Shown here: piece by piece, positions 1-7,171 of the stretch
Numbering within the stretch: position 1 is the stretch's first letter
Layout: each line of letters opens with the position of its first letter
Source of the DNA: DTU049 sp033809015
Lineage (GTDB): Bacteria > Bacteroidota > Bacteroidia > Bacteroidales > DTU049
Reading direction: 5' to 3'
Assembly: GCA_033809015.1 (NCBI GenBank)
Contig: JAPXMM010000028.1
Location: 1-21,393 of the forward strand
Length of the DNA: 21,393 bases
Notes under the pieces: model-generated
Told to the model about the DNA's origin: nothing
Seen by the model: the letters and a program-made list of their open reading frames with translations, nothing else
Databases searched by the model: none
Translations under genes and position numbers: made by a program

Positions 1-355
1 CAACCTCTCGAGCACAAGCTCTGAGGCTTTTGCCTGCGACCATACAACGAATGTACTCGAGCATAAGTTGAGGTTTCTGCAATCGATAAACAAATGTGCC
101 AGTGGTAACTCTAAATTGTCTGCCACAATATTTGCAAAGATAATTTTGCATGCCTTTTTGTTTACCATTTTTTACAATATTGTTGCTACGACAGTTTGGA
201 CAAAGAGGAGGAATACTTTGAAGTTTTAAACCTTGGTAATCTACTGCGTTTGCTTCATTTTGTAGTAGGAAATCGTAGAGATTATCAAAAAAGGCTTTGG
301 AGTCTTCCTTACTCATAGCCAGATGCTTATTAATGTTATCTACTAAAGTCTTCAT
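1..355 (-). CDS. IS1595/IS1-like transposase, N-terminal part, cut by window edge
   Basis: The reading frame starts at the ATG at 355 and stays open to the left edge for about 118 codons. It shows an N-terminal helical stretch, then a zinc ribbon (CPNC about residues 52-55 and CKYC about 20 residues later), then a segment with helix-turn-helix character (ending SLRACAREV). A zinc ribbon followed by HTH is the N-terminal layout of IS1 InsA and of IS1595-type transposases; the DDE catalytic part would lie outside the window. A -7 element (TATATTTG) lies 17 bases upstream of the start. No inverted repeat marking the element end was recognised, so the boundary between the IS and host DNA (about 356-490) is not defined. 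The family call rests on architecture only, and an HTH/zinc-ribbon regulator is a less likely alternative. Confidence 0.72.
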   Translation of the reverse strand, partial: MKTLVDNINKHLAMSKEDSKAFFDNLYDFLLQNEANAVDYQGLKLQSIPPLCPNCRSNNIVKNGKQKGMQNYLCKYCGRQFRVTTGTFVYRLQKPQLMLEYIRCMVAGKSLRACAREV

Positions 356-372
356 AAATATTGGATTTTTGG

Positions 373-380
373 CAAATATA
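373..380 (-). promoter_or_regulatory. -7 promoter element of the transposase
   Basis: Reads TATATTTG on the minus strand, matching the Bacteroidota -7 consensus TAnnTTTG, 17 bases before the ATG. No clear -33 TTG element is seen. Confidence 0.4.
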
Positions 381-493
381 TATAATAAATTTTATATGAT
401 ATTAATATCATTAATTGTTTTAAACATATATGAGATTTATAAAAAAATCAAATATTATTTCATATTATTATTTTTTTATTCATTTTTTTTTAC

Positions 494-501
494 TACTTTT
501 G
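494..501 (+). promoter_or_regulatory. -7 promoter element of rpsP-rimM-trmN6
   Basis: TACTTTTG followed by C matches the Bacteroidota -7 consensus. It sits 36 bases before the rpsP ATG, at the end of a T-rich stretch. No -33 TTG is visible at the usual spacing. Transcription would start near 508. Confidence 0.6.
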
Positions 502-537
502 CACTTTAAAATTTATTAAAATTTTTAAATTAATTTT

Positions 538-1065
538 ATGTCAACAAGAATCAGATTACAACGTAGAGGGAAAAAACATCAGCCATTTTATACTATCGTA
601 GTGGCTGATAGTAGAGCACCACGTGATGGGCGGTTTATAGAAAAATTAGGATTTTATGATCCTTTAACTGATCCTGCAACCATCGAAATAAATATTGAGC
701 GTGCTTTATATTGGTTACAAGTAGGTGCTCAACCTAGTGAAACCGTTAGATCTTTAATGTCTCATAAAGGCATTATGCTTAAGTTTCATTTATTGAAAGG
801 TGTTCAAAAAGGTGCTCTCACTGAAGAGCAAGCTGAACAAAAATTTCAACAATGGCTTAAAGAAAAAGAACAACGTATTAATAAATTAAAAGAAGCTAAT
901 TTATTAAAAGAAAAAGAAATTGGACAACAACGCTTAGAGCAAGAAAAACAAGTTAGACTAAAAAGAGAAAAATTATTAGCTGAAAGATTAGCTGCTAAAG
1001 CTGAAAAAGAAGCTGCCGCTAATGTTAAATCAGAAGAGCCTGAGAGTGATTCTGAAGAAAATTAG
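538..1065 (+). CDS. rpsP: 30S ribosomal protein S16
   Basis: Small-subunit ribosomal protein that binds 16S rRNA during 30S assembly. The first 80 or so residues are a full S16 domain: the start MSTRIRLQRRGKKHQPFY, then DSRAPRDGRFIEKLGFYDP and the ALYWLQVGAQPSETV segment. At 175 aa it is about twice the E. coli length. The extra C-terminal half (about residues 90-175) is Lys/Glu/Gln-rich, probably a long helix or coiled coil, and ends in an acidic tail. Such an extension is usual for S16 in Bacteroidota. It is the first gene of an operon: rimM begins 17 bases after the stop, an ancient rpsP-rimM pairing that links S16 supply with 30S maturation. Confidence 0.97.
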   Translation: MSTRIRLQRRGKKHQPFYTIVVADSRAPRDGRFIEKLGFYDPLTDPATIEINIERALYWLQVGAQPSETVRSLMSHKGIMLKFHLLKGVQKGALTEEQAEQKFQQWLKEKEQRINKLKEANLLKEKEIGQQRLEQEKQVRLKREKLLAERLAAKAEKEAAANVKSEEPESDSEEN

Positions 1066-1082
1066 TACTATCTCTTTGTTTC

Positions 1083-1622
1083 ATGTTTTTCCCTGATACT
1101 AATTCCTTAATTAATATAGGAAAAATTGTAAAACCTTTTGGAATTAACGGTCATGTGGTCGTTAATTCCAATTTTTTTTTAAATATTGATTTTAATAAAA
1201 CACAATCATTATTCGTTTATTGGGATTACTGCTACGTACCTTTAGTTATTGAAGATTATGAGCAGAGATCTGATGATACCTTTTTAGTTAAATTTCAATT
1301 AATTGATAATATAAGTATTGCAGAAAAACTTTCTAATACTAAAATATTTGCTTTCAAAAAATATATTATTTTTGATGATGTCAATTTATATGATTCTCCA
1401 GAGCGATTAATGAATTTCGATGTAATAGATAAACATCTTGGTATTTTAGGCACAGTGGTAGGTATACTGCAGGGTGTTGCTCCACAATTAGAGGTGTCTA
1501 AAGATGAGAAAACTATTTTTATACAATTTATCCCAGAATATATTTATAAAATTGATTGGAATAAAAAAATTGTTTTTGTAAATCTACCAGAGCAGTTATT
1601 CGAATTTTATGAGCTCAAGTAA
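1083..1622 (+). CDS. rimM: Ribosome maturation factor RimM
   Basis: Assembly factor that helps mature the 30S head and binds S19. The 179-aa length is normal for the family. The N-terminal RimM domain (about residues 9-95) opens with the family signature IGKIVKPFGINGHV. The PRC-barrel domain follows (about 100-178), with the NFDVIDKHLGILGTVVGI strand pair and the closing IPEYIYKIDWNKKIVFVNLP motif. It lies 17 bases after rpsP, and its last 14 bases overlap the start of the tRNA methyltransferase gene, which suggests translational coupling. Codons about 19-33 form a perfect 12-bp inverted repeat followed by nine T residues, which looks like an intrinsic terminator inside the gene (separate entry). 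Confidence 0.95.
   Translation: MFFPDTNSLINIGKIVKPFGINGHVVVNSNFFLNIDFNKTQSLFVYWDYCYVPLVIEDYEQRSDDTFLVKFQLIDNISIAEKLSNTKIFAFKKYIIFDDVNLYDSPERLMNFDVIDKHLGILGTVVGILQGVAPQLEVSKDEKTIFIQFIPEYIYKIDWNKKIVFVNLPEQLFEFYELK
1138..1180 (+). terminator. Terminator-like hairpin inside rimM (possible attenuator)
   Basis: TTGGAATTAACG (1138-1149) and CGTTAATTCCAA (1160-1171) are perfect 12-bp inverted repeats around a 10-base loop, followed at once by nine T (1172-1180). This is the form of a rho-independent terminator, but it lies inside the coding sequence about 55 bases after the rimM start. Ribosomes translating rimM would melt it; untranslated RNA could terminate here. Whether it works is inference. Confidence 0.5.
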
Positions 1623-2325
1623 GCCTTTTTATTTCAAGCAATTTACTATTTATGACGATTTATCCACTATGAAAGTAAATACTGATGGTGTATTACTTGG
1701 GGCTTTAGCACCAGTAGATAATTATCAGAATATTTTAGAAATAGGTTGTGGTGCTGGATATATTTCTATTATGCTTGCTCAGAAAAATCTAAATGCTAGC
1801 ATTACTGCCATAGATATTGATCATCAATCTATTGCTCAGGCTAATTATAATTTTAGGAATTGTAACTGGGCTAATAGGCTCTCTGCATATAAGATCTCAT
1901 TAGAAGATTTTGCTAGATCTTCTATTTATGATTTTGATTTAATTATTTCTAATCCTCCTTTTTATTTAGAACATTATAGATCTATAAAGTCTCAAAATTT
2001 GATAGCAAAGCATAGCACTGATCTAGATTTTTCTATTTTTTTATCTTCTGCCTCATGTCTATTGGCTGAGGATGGAAAACTATGGATTATTATATCTGCT
2101 AACTCTTATAATACACTGATAAAAATAGCTAGAGACTATTGCTTATCCCCTTCTATACAGATTAATATCATCCCACGAGCTAATAAAAATATTTCCAGAA
2201 TAGTCTTGTGTTTAGAAAAAAAATTAATCTTTCCTGTAGAATCTAGAAAATTAACTATCAGAAATGAAGATTTATCCTATACTAGTGAATTTTTAGAATT
2301 AACTAAAGATTTTTTAATTATTTAA
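1609..2325 (+). CDS. trmN6: tRNA1(Val) (adenine(37)-N6)-methyltransferase (TrmN6/YfiC family)
   Basis: SAM-dependent methyltransferase expected to make m6A37 in tRNA-Val. The SAM-binding motif I (ILEIGCGAGYISIMLA) is at about residues 43-58, an acidic motif II (ITAIDIDHQSI) follows, and the N6-adenine catalytic motif NPPFY is at about residues 115-119. The 238-aa length is typical. The N-terminus (SSSKPFYFKQFTIYDD) matches the family start, where the substrate-binding FxFKqF segment is conserved. It overlaps rimM by 14 bases, and the overlap supports the chosen ATG. It is the last gene of the operon; no convincing terminator was found after the stop. Other class I N6-methyltransferases such as PrmC or RlmF are less likely given the length and N-terminal motif. 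Confidence 0.9.
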   Translation: MSSSKPFYFKQFTIYDDLSTMKVNTDGVLLGALAPVDNYQNILEIGCGAGYISIMLAQKNLNASITAIDIDHQSIAQANYNFRNCNWANRLSAYKISLEDFARSSIYDFDLIISNPPFYLEHYRSIKSQNLIAKHSTDLDFSIFLSSASCLLAEDGKLWIIISANSYNTLIKIARDYCLSPSIQINIIPRANKNISRIVLCLEKKLIFPVESRKLTIRNEDLSYTSEFLELTKDFLII

Positions 2326-2340
2326 TATAAACTAGTTGTA

Positions 2341-2484
2341 TTAGTTAATTTTAAGTTTTAGAATTTTTTTATTAGTATTTGTATAGAGGTCTAGCAGATA
2401 GATAGCTGGTGCTAAATCATCAGTATTTATTATTATTTTTTCATAAGCATTCTCACAATTACCGGTAACTCTTTTCATATTCAT
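2341..2484 (-). CDS. Orphan 47-aa ORF resembling the end of a T9SS sorting domain
   Basis: A short minus-strand frame starts at the ATG at 2484 (or the in-frame ATG at 2478) and ends with TAA at 2341-2343. Its last 30 residues (IIINTDDLAPAIYLLDLYT, then a Lys/Ile-rich end closing KLKIN) look like the last strands of a T9SS type A sorting domain, whose usual form is a sLxxGiYll pattern followed by a Lys-rich strand. There is no signal peptide or cargo domain. A -7 element lies 21 bases upstream, so transcription is possible. It could be a decayed 3' remnant of a secreted protein or a real small gene; a remnant is more likely. Confidence 0.45.
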   Translation of the reverse strand: MNMKRVTGNCENAYEKIIINTDDLAPAIYLLDLYTNTNKKILKLKIN

Positions 2485-2505
2485 TTTTGTTTTATTTTAT
2501 AAATG

Positions 2506-2513
2506 CAAAATTA
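2506..2513 (-). promoter_or_regulatory. -7 element upstream of the orphan sorting-domain ORF
   Basis: TAATTTTG followed by C on the minus strand fits TAnnTTTG, 21 bases before the ATG at 2484. No -33 element is apparent. Confidence 0.4.
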
Positions 2514-2624
2514 ATATAAAACTTTGTTATATAATAATATTTACAAAATTAAAATAAAATAATATTATATTTAGCATTATATTTATACAAGATACTATAT
2601 AATAAACATCATATTAATAAATAA

Positions 2625-2942
2625 TTTTAATTAGACGTTTTAATAATAAGCAATCTATTGCTGATATAATAAAAGATTTACTTGCATTTTTTAAAAGATC
2701 TATATAATTTTTTCTAATATTTTTATTATAAAATTTTTTTCCTCATCTATAAAAAGAAAAATCTCCATTGTGAAATGATTTGATAAAACATATGTTTTTA
2801 TTTGGGCAATTGATGAATTGCTTCTACAAATTTATTAGCAAATCATTTCCCAATGCGGTTTTAATTAGAGCAAAGAATTAATATTTGTGTATTCTATTAT
2901 AACAAAAATTTTAGTAAATTTTACCTAAAAGCCTATTTTAAT
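2625..2942. repeat. MITE-like intergenic repeat, copy A
   Basis: Left end TTTTAATTAGACGTTTTA (2625-2642) and right end TAAAAGCCTATTTTAA (2926-2941) are imperfect inverted repeats matching the termini of copy B near 6152-6411. The segment 2751-2774 (AAAGAAAAATCTCC, then a GAAATG) and the right 90 bases also align with copy B. Inside, GAAATGATTTG and CAAATCATTTC form an 11-bp inverted pair and GCAATTgatgAATTGC a smaller hairpin. The copy ends about 5 bases from the end of the amidotransferase gene and encodes nothing recognisable. Confidence 0.6.
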
Positions 2943-2946
2943 TAGC

Positions 2947-4062
2947 TTAATTAAATAATTTTCGATATATTTTATAAATAAATTCTAATTTTCTTTTTGA
3001 ATTTTTAAATTCTTTATACATTTTAGGTTTGGTTTGCATAATGTCATTAATCTCGTCGATACTTATTTCAAGTTTTTCGCAAACTATTGGGATAACTTTA
3101 TCAACATATGTTTGATTAAAAGGTTTTTCTTTTAATATTTCCAAGGCTTCGTCTCTAGTAATAAGTCCAGAACAAATCATAGTACTCAAAGTAGTTTTAC
3201 GATAATCTATATTAAACTTTGCAGGTAAAATATATTTATGAACAAATTGTGTATATAATGATTCATAATGTTTCCAATTACAATATTGCCAATCTAATTC
3301 TTGTTGTAATGTTTCTAATACCTCATGTGGATCATATTTAATATAATTTAATATATAAATCATCCTTATACCTTTGATAAATTTATAATAAATTTCCTTT
3401 TTATAATCAAATATTGGGAAATTATGTAAATCTTTGGTTCCGTATTGTTTATGTACAGATTTAATGTATTTATAATCCTTAGCATTATAATGCCAACTTT
3501 TAGGTAAAATACCTTCTGTAACATAATTACTTCCATTGATAATATATTTAATATTATTTTGACTTGCTATCATATGATTGACAGCCAGAATAGCCATATC
3601 TGTGGGAGTTTCTATTTCAGGTACAGACGCTTTTAAAAAAGATAATTGTAAATCTCTGAATTCGTCCCAGTCCAATTTATAATTTATATAATCGAATCCT
3701 AATTTTTTTACAGTATTTTCAATATTTTTTATGCTTATATCGGTATCCCAACCATTATCCATATGCAGTAATAAAGCCCTTAGATTATATTTTTTAGCTA
3801 AATAAGCAGTATAGCAACTATCCATGCCACCACTTATTCCTATTAAACAATCATATTTATTATTTTGCCCATTATTTTTGATTTTATTTAAAATTTCTAT
3901 TAATTTTTTATTACTTCCCTTTCCTTGATATGTAAATTTTGAAATATTTTCTATATAATCATTACAAAAATTACAATAACCATTTTCATCAAAAGCAATT
4001 TCTGGTGTTGAAATATTATCCATTACACATCTTTGGCAAATCCTATACTCTATCTCATCCAT
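2947..4062 (-). CDS. N-acetyl sugar amidotransferase (WbpG/PseA-like)
   Basis: PP-loop ATP-dependent amidotransferase of the family that turns an N-acetyl group on a nucleotide sugar or nonulosonate into an acetamidino group for surface polysaccharides. Visible motifs: two Cys pairs near the N-terminus (C9/C12 and C30/C33), likely a zinc site; the PP-loop SGGMDS at residues 77-82 in the context YDCLIGISGGMDSCYTAYLA; and the family segment LLHMDNGWDTDISIKNIENT. The 371-aa length is usual. Known members work with HisH/HisF-like ammonia-producing partners, which are absent here. It lies upstream of, and in the same direction as, an MsbA-like exporter gene 141 bases away, which fits a role in lipid-linked glycan assembly. 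It has its own -7 element 19 bases before the ATG. The sugar substrate is unknown. Confidence 0.85.
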   Translation of the reverse strand: MDEIEYRICQRCVMDNISTPEIAFDENGYCNFCNDYIENISKFTYQGKGSNKKLIEILNKIKNNGQNNKYDCLIGISGGMDSCYTAYLAKKYNLRALLLHMDNGWDTDISIKNIENTVKKLGFDYINYKLDWDEFRDLQLSFLKASVPEIETPTDMAILAVNHMIASQNNIKYIINGSNYVTEGILPKSWHYNAKDYKYIKSVHKQYGTKDLHNFPIFDYKKEIYYKFIKGIRMIYILNYIKYDPHEVLETLQQELDWQYCNWKHYESLYTQFVHKYILPAKFNIDYRKTTLSTMICSGLITRDEALEILKEKPFNQTYVDKVIPIVCEKLEISIDEINDIMQTKPKMYKEFKNSKRKLEFIYKIYRKLFN

Positions 4063-4081
4063 CTTTTAATAATTTTGTTTA

Positions 4082-4089
4082 CAAATATA
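4082..4089 (-). promoter_or_regulatory. -7 promoter element of the amidotransferase gene
   Basis: TATATTTG on the minus strand, 19 bases before the ATG at 4062, matches TAnnTTTG. The predicted leader would be only about 13 bases. Confidence 0.45.
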
Positions 4090-4203
4090 AAAATTATAAT
4101 CAAAAATAAATAATAGGCTTTAATAAAATTTTATCCGAAATATTTTGATAAAATGATTTTTTAAATTTTCTCACTTATACCTATAAAATTCTGATTCGAT
4201 TTT

Positions 4204-6030
4204 TTAGTCAAATTTCTGATAATCGAATAAATATCGATAAAAACCATGAGGTTTATCAATCAGTTCTTTATGAGTGCCACTTTCTATGATTTCACCATCT
4301 TTTAAAACAACTATTTGATCAGCATTAATGACTGTGGACAATCTATGAGCGATAATTATAGCAGTTCTATTAGATATCAAATTATTAATAGCTTCTTGGA
4401 CTAATTTTTCACTTTCACTATCAAGCGAACTAGTAGCTTCATCAAAGATAAGTATAGGAGCATTGGTCAATACAGCCCTTGCTATACTAATCCTTTGTCT
4501 CTGTCCACCGCTAAGCTTGGATCCTTTTTCGCCAATATTAGTATCAAAGCCCCATTTGCTCTCCATAATAAAATCGTAAGCATTTGCTATTTTAGCTGCT
4601 TGCACTACTTCCTCGTATGTGGCATCTGGTCTGCCAAATGCAATATTATTGTAAATACTATCATTGAAAAGTATAGGATCTTGATTTACTATTGCAAATA
4701 ATCGACGTAATGAATTTAACTTAATTTTTCTAATGTCTATACCATCGATAGTTATGCTACCATCAGTAACATCATAAAATCTTGGCAATAAATCTACCAA
4801 AGTACTTTTACCAGAACCACTTGGCCCTACGATGGCTACTGTTTGTCCTTTATTTATCTGCAAATTAATATTTTTCAAAATATACTGTCCTGGATTATAA
4901 TAAAAATAAACATTTTTATAAATAATTTCTTTATCGAAAGTATTTTTTTCTATTGCATCACTGTCATCTACAATGGTCTCAGGATAATTAAGTATTTCCT
5001 CTATTCTATCTAAAGAGGCTAATCCTTTTTGTACACCATACCACCCAGAAGATATATTTTTAGCTGGTGAAATTAATTGAGTAAAAATCAAAATATATGC
5101 TATGAAAGTCTCTGGAGCAAAACTAGATTGATCTTTTAGAACAATTATAGATCCTACATACAAAATTACTAATATTGCTATTACAGAAAGTGTCTCTGTG
5201 AGAGGTCCACTGAGACTACGACGACGGAATATTTTAGAATTTAATTTAGTAATAGATTTATTAACTTTTTGCATCTTTTTTCTCATAAAATCTTCAGCTA
5301 AAAAAGCTTTTATGACTCTAAGTCCATCAATAGTTTCGTTAATTATAGCCATTAATAAACCAAGTTGCCTTTGACTACGAATAGATTTTTTCCTTAAAGT
5401 TCTACCCAATCTGCCTAAAACTACGACTATAAACGGTAACATCAAAAGAATCAACAAAGTTAATTTATAATTTAAAATAAATAAAGAAATCAAAAATACT
5501 AATACAGTTATAGGATCACGAAATAGAAATTGTAATGAAGAAATTACGGAAAGCTCTATCTCTTGAGTATCACTAATGATATATGTCATTATGTCGCCCT
5601 GCTCTTTGGTTTTGAAATATCTAATTGGTAAACGTAATATCTTATCATAAATCATATTTCTCAGCTTCTCTACTACACCAAACCTCAATGTAGTAATAAC
5701 ATGTATTGCAGAATAAGTAAATAAATTTTTAAATAAAATCATTAAAAATACAAAAATGATGACTATCCCTAGAGTCTGCACTGAACCTAGTTGTGTTAAC
5801 AAATGTCCAAAATAATAATTTACATGCAATTGTATAGATGAGGCAGATAATTGAAATACCCCTGGATCAGTAACAGTGGTGTCCATACCAAATAATATCC
5901 TTAAAAAAGGAATTATCATAGCTATGGAAAATAAAGAAAAAAAAGCTGTTAAAATATTATAAATAAAATATAATATTACTGATTTCCAGTAGCCAGAAAT
6001 TAAAAAATTTAATTTCTTCAATAATTTCAT
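4204..6030 (-). CDS. MsbA-type ABC exporter, fused permease and ATPase
   Basis: Half-transporter with an N-terminal six-helix membrane domain (about residues 20-320) and a C-terminal ATPase (about 345-608); it probably acts as a homodimer flipping lipid A-core or another lipid-linked glycan. Visible ATPase motifs: Walker A GPSGSGKST, Q-loop NQDPILF, signature LSGGQRQR, Walker B ILIFDEATSSLD, and the H-loop AHRLST. I take the ATG at 6030 (MKLLKKLNFLISGYWK, 608 aa) rather than the upstream in-frame ATG at 6126, because a -7 element lies at 6048-6055, between the two, and because 608 aa matches the family. The region before 6030 reads as promoter and leader. The protein is generic enough that another lipid or peptide substrate cannot be excluded. 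Confidence 0.92.
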   Translation of the reverse strand: MKLLKKLNFLISGYWKSVILYFIYNILTAFFSLFSIAMIIPFLRILFGMDTTVTDPGVFQLSASSIQLHVNYYFGHLLTQLGSVQTLGIVIIFVFLMILFKNLFTYSAIHVITTLRFGVVEKLRNMIYDKILRLPIRYFKTKEQGDIMTYIISDTQEIELSVISSLQFLFRDPITVLVFLISLFILNYKLTLLILLMLPFIVVVLGRLGRTLRKKSIRSQRQLGLLMAIINETIDGLRVIKAFLAEDFMRKKMQKVNKSITKLNSKIFRRRSLSGPLTETLSVIAILVILYVGSIIVLKDQSSFAPETFIAYILIFTQLISPAKNISSGWYGVQKGLASLDRIEEILNYPETIVDDSDAIEKNTFDKEIIYKNVYFYYNPGQYILKNINLQINKGQTVAIVGPSGSGKSTLVDLLPRFYDVTDGSITIDGIDIRKIKLNSLRRLFAIVNQDPILFNDSIYNNIAFGRPDATYEEVVQAAKIANAYDFIMESKWGFDTNIGEKGSKLSGGQRQRISIARAVLTNAPILIFDEATSSLDSESEKLVQEAINNLISNRTAIIIAHRLSTVINADQIVVLKDGEIIESGTHKELIDKPHGFYRYLFDYQKFD

Positions 6031-6047
6031 TAGTCTATAATTTTTTG

Positions 6048-6055
6048 CAAAAGTA
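6048..6055 (-). promoter_or_regulatory. -7 promoter element that fixes the exporter start
   Basis: TACTTTTG followed by C on the minus strand is identical to the rpsP -7 element. It is 17 bases before the ATG at 6030 and lies inside the frame that would run from an upstream ATG at 6126, which argues against that longer start. Confidence 0.6.
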
Positions 6056-6151
6056 ATAAAAAATCGTTCATCTCTAAATATTTTATAAAATTCTATTTTC
6101 TCTGTAAACATTGTTGCTTTTTTCACTATATCTCATTATTTATGTAAATAT

Positions 6152-6411
6152 TTTGAGTTATGCATTTAAGTAATAACTAAATTATTACTATGAATGTATC
6201 AGTAATAATCTTTTTATTAAGAATGTATTTTAATTTGTTTTAAAAATATTTCTTATTAATTTCTTTCTTTGTCAACTATACAAAAAAAGAACAAAAGAAA
6301 AATCTCCGCTGGGGAAATGCGGTATTAATTCGAACATAAAATAAATATTGGAGTATTCTTTTATTACAAAAATTATTTATCAAAATTTATTATATAAACG
6401 CCTACTTCAAA
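6152..6411. repeat. MITE-like intergenic repeat, copy B (most complete)
   Basis: Left end TTTGAGTTATGCATTTA (6152-6168) and right end TAAACGCCTACTTCAAA (6395-6411) are inverted repeats agreeing at 13 of 17 positions. The left 50 bases (TAATAACTAAATTATTA) align with copy C near 10241, and the right 90 bases align with copy A. The middle has the TTTCTTTCTTTGT / ACAAAAGAAA arms but lacks the strong central hairpin of copy C. No ORF is present. The rest of the gap (6412-6565) is AT-rich with nothing recognised. Confidence 0.62.
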
Positions 6412-6565
6412 TAAATATTAATATAGCAATATTGCAATTAATAATTTATGTTTAATACATATTTGTTCTCTTAAAATCTAATTTTTATAATCAAATACAA
6501 TTAATTACAAATGAATATATTCGTAAGTAATTGATTATTATCCGACTATGGTGTATAGACGATAT

Positions 6566-6573
6566 TAATTTTG
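6566..6573 (+). promoter_or_regulatory. -7 promoter element of the SSB-like gene
   Basis: TAATTTTG followed by C, 30 bases before the ATG at 6604. It makes the upstream in-frame TTG at 6571 impossible as a start, because that codon lies within the promoter. Confidence 0.55.
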
Positions 6574-6603
6574 CTGCACAAACATTTCAAAAAACGTACA
6601 ATT

Positions 6604-7062
6604 ATGAAAACACAAGAAAAAAACAACGAAATCATCGCAAACGAAACAGAAAATCAAGCGGAAAATTGTCAATTAGATCAAAATGAATTTGCAGAGAAAT
6701 TAGCAGAAATAATTTCTAATAAAAAAAGTGTAAATTTGTTACTGCTCAAAGGCTTCATAGCATCAGAGGTGAAAATATTTAATTATGGCACTTGGGAGAA
6801 ATATAGTTTCACTCTAGGTGTATCTGAGCGTAAATGGAATGGTACAACTGTTGAGTTTTATAACCAATATTTACCTATTACCCTCACAAGCACATTAGCA
6901 GATATAGTTGGCAAACAGTACAAAAAAGGTAATGAGATCATTGTGTTAGCTACCATTCATCGCAGTGTAAAAGATGTAGATGGACAAAAGAAAGTTTATT
7001 ACGACATTAAAGCTAATGACTTATATTCAGCTGATAGAACTAAAACAGCTATGGTAGCTTGA
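6604..7062 (+). CDS. SSB-like OB-fold protein
   Basis: 152-aa protein with an acidic, Asn/Glu-rich N-terminal segment (about residues 1-40) and a probable OB fold (about 42-145). The spacing of VNLLLLKGFIAS, then YGTWEKYSFTLGVSERKW, then YLPITLTSTLADIVGKQYKKGNEIIVLATIHR and a final IKANDLYSA follows the strand order of bacterial SSB (first strand, the ATN-type strand, the LAEivakYlkKGs segment and the adeV strand). The acidic C-terminal tip needed by true SSB to recruit partners is missing, as the protein ends TKTAMVA. It therefore may be an accessory ssDNA-binding or PriB-like protein rather than the housekeeping SSB. Single-gene unit: own -7 element and a strong terminator 28 bases after the stop. 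Confidence 0.6.
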   Translation: MKTQEKNNEIIANETENQAENCQLDQNEFAEKLAEIISNKKSVNLLLLKGFIASEVKIFNYGTWEKYSFTLGVSERKWNGTTVEFYNQYLPITLTSTLADIVGKQYKKGNEIIVLATIHRSVKDVDGQKKVYYDIKANDLYSADRTKTAMVA

Positions 7063-7089
7063 AAACTACTAAAAATATTGTTAAACAAT

Positions 7090-7119
7090 AAAAAGCGGAG
7101 CCTAAGGCTCCGCTTTTTT
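7090..7119 (+). terminator. Strong intrinsic terminator after the SSB-like gene
   Basis: AAAAGCGGAGCC (7091-7102) and GGCTCCGCTTTT (7106-7117) form a perfect 12-bp stem with a TAA loop and end in a T run. It is the clearest standard terminator in the window; the A-run on the other side gives it a bidirectional form. Confidence 0.92.
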
Positions 7120-7145
7120 GTATAATTTTTCAAAATTTTTTATTG

Positions 7146-7153
7146 TAATTTTG
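7146..7153 (+). promoter_or_regulatory. -7 promoter element of the M1 peptidase
   Basis: TAATTTTG, 18 bases before the ATG at 7172, matches TAnnTTTG. A TTG lies at 7118-7120, but the 25-base spacing is longer than usual. Confidence 0.5.
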
Positions 7154-7171
7154 TTTTAAATTATTCAAAAA

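Noticed and set aside
297..509. Plus-strand 70-aa frame with hydrophobic Phe/Ile/Tyr-rich text
   Set aside because: It is antisense to the transposase start, consists of AT-rich low-complexity codons and overlaps the rpsP promoter.
6031..6126. Longer N-terminus for the ABC exporter starting at 6126
   Set aside because: A -7 element at 6048-6055 lies inside it, and the family start matches the ATG at 6030.
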